A DNA stretch of 8,338 nucleotides, taken from NCBI GenBank assembly GCA_030728545.1, contig JANQZQ010000021.1, positions 1 through 8,338 on the forward strand, in the 5' to 3' direction. How positions within the stretch are numbered: the first letter of the stretch is position 1; every line of letters starts with the position of its first letter. The notes under the pieces were generated by a model that had not been told where the DNA came from, ran no database searches, and worked only from the letters and a program-made list of their open reading frames with translations. Shown piece by piece: positions 6,836 through 8,338 of this stretch. The translations under genes were made by a program, and so were the position numbers. Source of the stretch: Ilumatobacteraceae bacterium (lineage in GTDB: Bacteria > Actinomycetota > Acidimicrobiia > Acidimicrobiales > Ilumatobacteraceae).

Positions 6836-7915
6836 GTGCGTAATGTTGGCGGATTCATAGTCGGTCAAGGTTCGCTCGAACGACTACCGGCATTCGTAGA
6901 CGCTCGACGTGAGCTGGTGGGTGGCGGCGCAAAAGTGGTGTATCTCATCGATTCGTACTTCGCTAACCAGCCGGCGATAGTCGCACGTTTGAGTGCACGC
7001 ACCAGCGATGTGGTGCGCTATGTAGATGCGACCCACGAACCAACCACCGATGGAATTGATGCAATCACGAATGAGTTGCGCGGGTTACTGACCGGATTAC
7101 CCGCCACAATCGTGGGGTTCGGTGGCGGCACCACGATGGACACTGCTAAGGCTGTGGCTAATTTGCTCACCAATACTGGTGGTGCAGCGGATTACCAAGG
7201 CTGGGATCTGGTGAAGGTGGCGGCTGTGCACAAAATTGCGGTGCCCACCATCTCGGGAACAGGTTCTGAAGCAACCCGCACCTGTGTAATGACGAATGCC
7301 AAGACCGGGTTGAAGCTCGGTATGAATAGCGACTACACGATCTTCGACCAAATGGTGCTTGACCCCGACCTCACTGCGTCGGTGCCGCGCGACCAATACT
7401 TTTACACCGGAATGGACGCCTATATTCATTGCATCGAGGCGCTGGCGGGTTCCTATCGCAATGCAGTCGGCGATGCCTATTCACGTGAAACCGTCAATCT
7501 TTGCCGCCAGGTGTTTCTTGCCGACGACATGATGAGCGCAGAGGCCCGTGAACAGTTGATGGTGGCGTCGTACCTTGGCGGTTGTGCCATCGCCACGAGT
7601 TATGTAGGCCTGGTTCACCCATTTTCTGCCGGTCTCAGTGTGGTGCTTGGGCTGCATCACTGCATTGCGAACTGCATAGCGTTGAATGCGCTCAGCGAGT
7701 TCTACCCAGCGGAGCATGCCGAGTTTCAAACGATGATGACTAAGCAGAAGGTGTCACTGCCGGTTGGCGTTTGTGCGAATCTGTCCGACGAGCAGTATCA
7801 GCGATTGGTGGCTGCGACCGTGGTGCATGCGAAACCGTTAACCAACGCACTTGGCCCAAACTTCCGTGACGTGCTCACCGACGAACGGGTGACCGAAATC
7901 TTCCGGAGAATGTAG
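6836..7915 (+). CDS. kdnB: KdnB-like iron-containing alcohol dehydrogenase family enzyme (probable 3-deoxy-octulosonate 8-oxidase)
   Basis: The protein has 359 residues, the usual size for a group III iron-dependent alcohol dehydrogenase. The nucleotide-binding region carries GFGGGTTMDTAKA (94-106), and the PTISGTGSEATRT motif (137-149) is typical of the fold. Metal ligands are expected at D194 and H198 (GMDAYIHCIEA), H261 (VHPFSAGLS) and H274 or H275 (GLHHCIAN). The N-terminus (RNVGGFIVGQGSLERL) and THEPTTDGID (67-75) resemble KdnB, which in Shewanella oxidises C8 of Kdo to an aldehyde using oxygen. This assignment is from remembered family features, and is strengthened by the KdnA-like gene 2 bases downstream. 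The start is GTG 6836, the first start codon after an in-frame stop at 6776-6778; only a weak AAGG precedes it. No signal peptide, so it is cytoplasmic. The alternative is oxidation of a related sugar acid or alcohol. The dehydrogenase fold is near certain; the substrate is not. Confidence 0.8.
   Translation: MRNVGGFIVGQGSLERLPAFVDARRELVGGGAKVVYLIDSYFANQPAIVARLSARTSDVVRYVDATHEPTTDGIDAITNELRGLLTGLPATIVGFGGGTTMDTAKAVANLLTNTGGAADYQGWDLVKVAAVHKIAVPTISGTGSEATRTCVMTNAKTGLKLGMNSDYTIFDQMVLDPDLTASVPRDQYFYTGMDAYIHCIEALAGSYRNAVGDAYSRETVNLCRQVFLADDMMSAEAREQLMVASYLGGCAIATSYVGLVHPFSAGLSVVLGLHHCIANCIALNALSEFYPAEHAEFQTMMTKQKVSLPVGVCANLSDEQYQRLVAATVVHAKPLTNALGPNFRDVLTDERVTEIFRRM
7905..7908 (+). promoter_or_regulatory. 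Ribosome binding site of the kdnA-like gene
   Basis: GGAG lies 9 bases before ATG 7918, inside the last codons of the upstream gene. It is one of the few clear Shine-Dalgarno sequences in the window, supports ATG 7918 as the start, and indicates the two genes are translated from one message. Confidence 0.6.
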
Positions 7916-7917
7916 CC

Positions 7918-8338
7918 ATGCCTGGCTTCGAAGTAATTGGCGCCGAAGAGCAGGCAGAAATCAACGATATTTTTGCGCGTGGCGGTGTGCTGTTTCGGCA
8001 CGGGTTTGATGCATTGCGTAATGACTGTTACAAAGTTCGGGATTTCGAGGCGGCGTTTGCGTCATACATGAAAGTGCCACACGCACTAGCGGTGAGTTCG
8101 GGCACTGCTGCACTAAGGGTGGCACTCGCCGTACTTGATTTACAACCCGGCGACGAAGTCATCACTCAAAGCTTCACGTTCGTGGCGACTGCCGAAGCAA
8201 TCATCGAGTCGCGCGCGGTGCCTGTGTGCTGCGAGGTTGACGGCACGTTGAATATGGATCCGGCTGATCTTGAACGTCGTATTACACCTCGCACTCGCGC
8301 TGTGATTGCAGTACACATGTTGGGAACCCCCGCTCGAC
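7918..8338 (+). CDS. kdnA: KdnA-like DegT/DnrJ/EryC1 PLP-dependent sugar aminotransferase, 3' end missing
   Basis: The first 140 residues are present and the frame is open to the window end; a full protein would be about 390-400 residues. The sequence opens MPGFEVIGAEEQAEINDIF, then GGVLFRHGFDALRND, a head shared with KdnA as I remember it. Fold type I features follow: the phosphate-binding SSGTAALRVAL (60-70), PGDEVIT (77-83), FTFVATAEAI (86-95) and ITPRTRAVIAVHMLG (122-136). The PLP-binding Lys lies beyond the window. KdnA transfers an amino group, using glutamate in Shewanella, to the C8 aldehyde made by KdnB, giving 8-amino-3,8-dideoxy-octulosonate. It starts 2 bases after the kdnB-like stop with a good ribosome binding site. 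If the substrate differs, it would still be a sugar-aldehyde or keto-sugar aminotransferase for surface glycans. Confidence 0.8.
   Translation, partial: MPGFEVIGAEEQAEINDIFARGGVLFRHGFDALRNDCYKVRDFEAAFASYMKVPHALAVSSGTAALRVALAVLDLQPGDEVITQSFTFVATAEAIIESRAVPVCCEVDGTLNMDPADLERRITPRTRAVIAVHMLGTPAR

Overview
The window reads as chromosomal DNA of an actinobacterium. An acidimicrobial lineage (Ilumatobacter-like, freshwater or marine) is my best guess, from the moderate GC content, GTG starts, apparent leaderless promoters and protein style. The clearest clue is a PDZ/Lon-type protease gene running into a UPF0182 (COG1615) membrane-protein gene. From memory this pairing is also seen in mycobacteria (Rv3194c/Rv3193c). 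The taxonomic guess cannot be confirmed here.

Region 1 (1-5568, + strand) is a tight three-gene operon. It holds the 3' part of the PDZ/Lon S16 protease, a 646-residue DivIVA-domain protein, and a 974-residue UPF0182 protein. The gaps are 21 and 11 bases. The middle gene is unusual: a DivIVA head and long coiled coil, a Pro-rich then acidic linker, a second helical region, and a Cys/His-rich tail resembling the end of phage MuF-type head-morphogenesis proteins. The operon suggests a cell-envelope or pole-associated module with a membrane protein, an extracytoplasmic protease and a scaffold. Its function is unknown.

Region 2 (5569-6708) is mostly on the minus strand. It holds a small coiled-coil gene of unknown function, a + strand initiator tRNA (tRNA-fMet, anticodon CAT, encoded CCA), and a minus-strand gene for an antibiotic-biosynthesis-monooxygenase-fold membrane protein (COG3224 type). 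Spacing is very tight: 6 bases between the convergent ends of the UPF0182 and coiled-coil genes, and 4 bases between the tRNA and the convergent monooxygenase-fold gene. No intrinsic terminator is visible in either gap.

Region 3 (6709-8338, + strand) starts with a 127-base divergent intergenic region carrying promoter-like elements. It is followed by two genes resembling kdnB (iron-dependent alcohol dehydrogenase-family 3-deoxy-octulosonate 8-oxidase) and kdnA (DegT/DnrJ-type PLP aminotransferase, cut by the window end), separated by 2 bases. In Shewanella the two enzymes convert Kdo to 8-amino-3,8-dideoxy-Kdo for LPS. Finding the pair in an apparently LPS-free actinobacterium suggests an 8-amino-octulosonate-like sugar in another surface glycan.

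The strongest leads are the DivIVA/MuF-like fusion inside the protease-UPF0182 operon and the kdnBA-like pair. Secondary leads are an initiator tRNA with two non-canonical identity positions and a recurrent TACTGT hexamer just upstream of start codons. No mobile element, CRISPR array, rRNA or riboswitch was seen, and there is no stretch over 300 bases without a gene.
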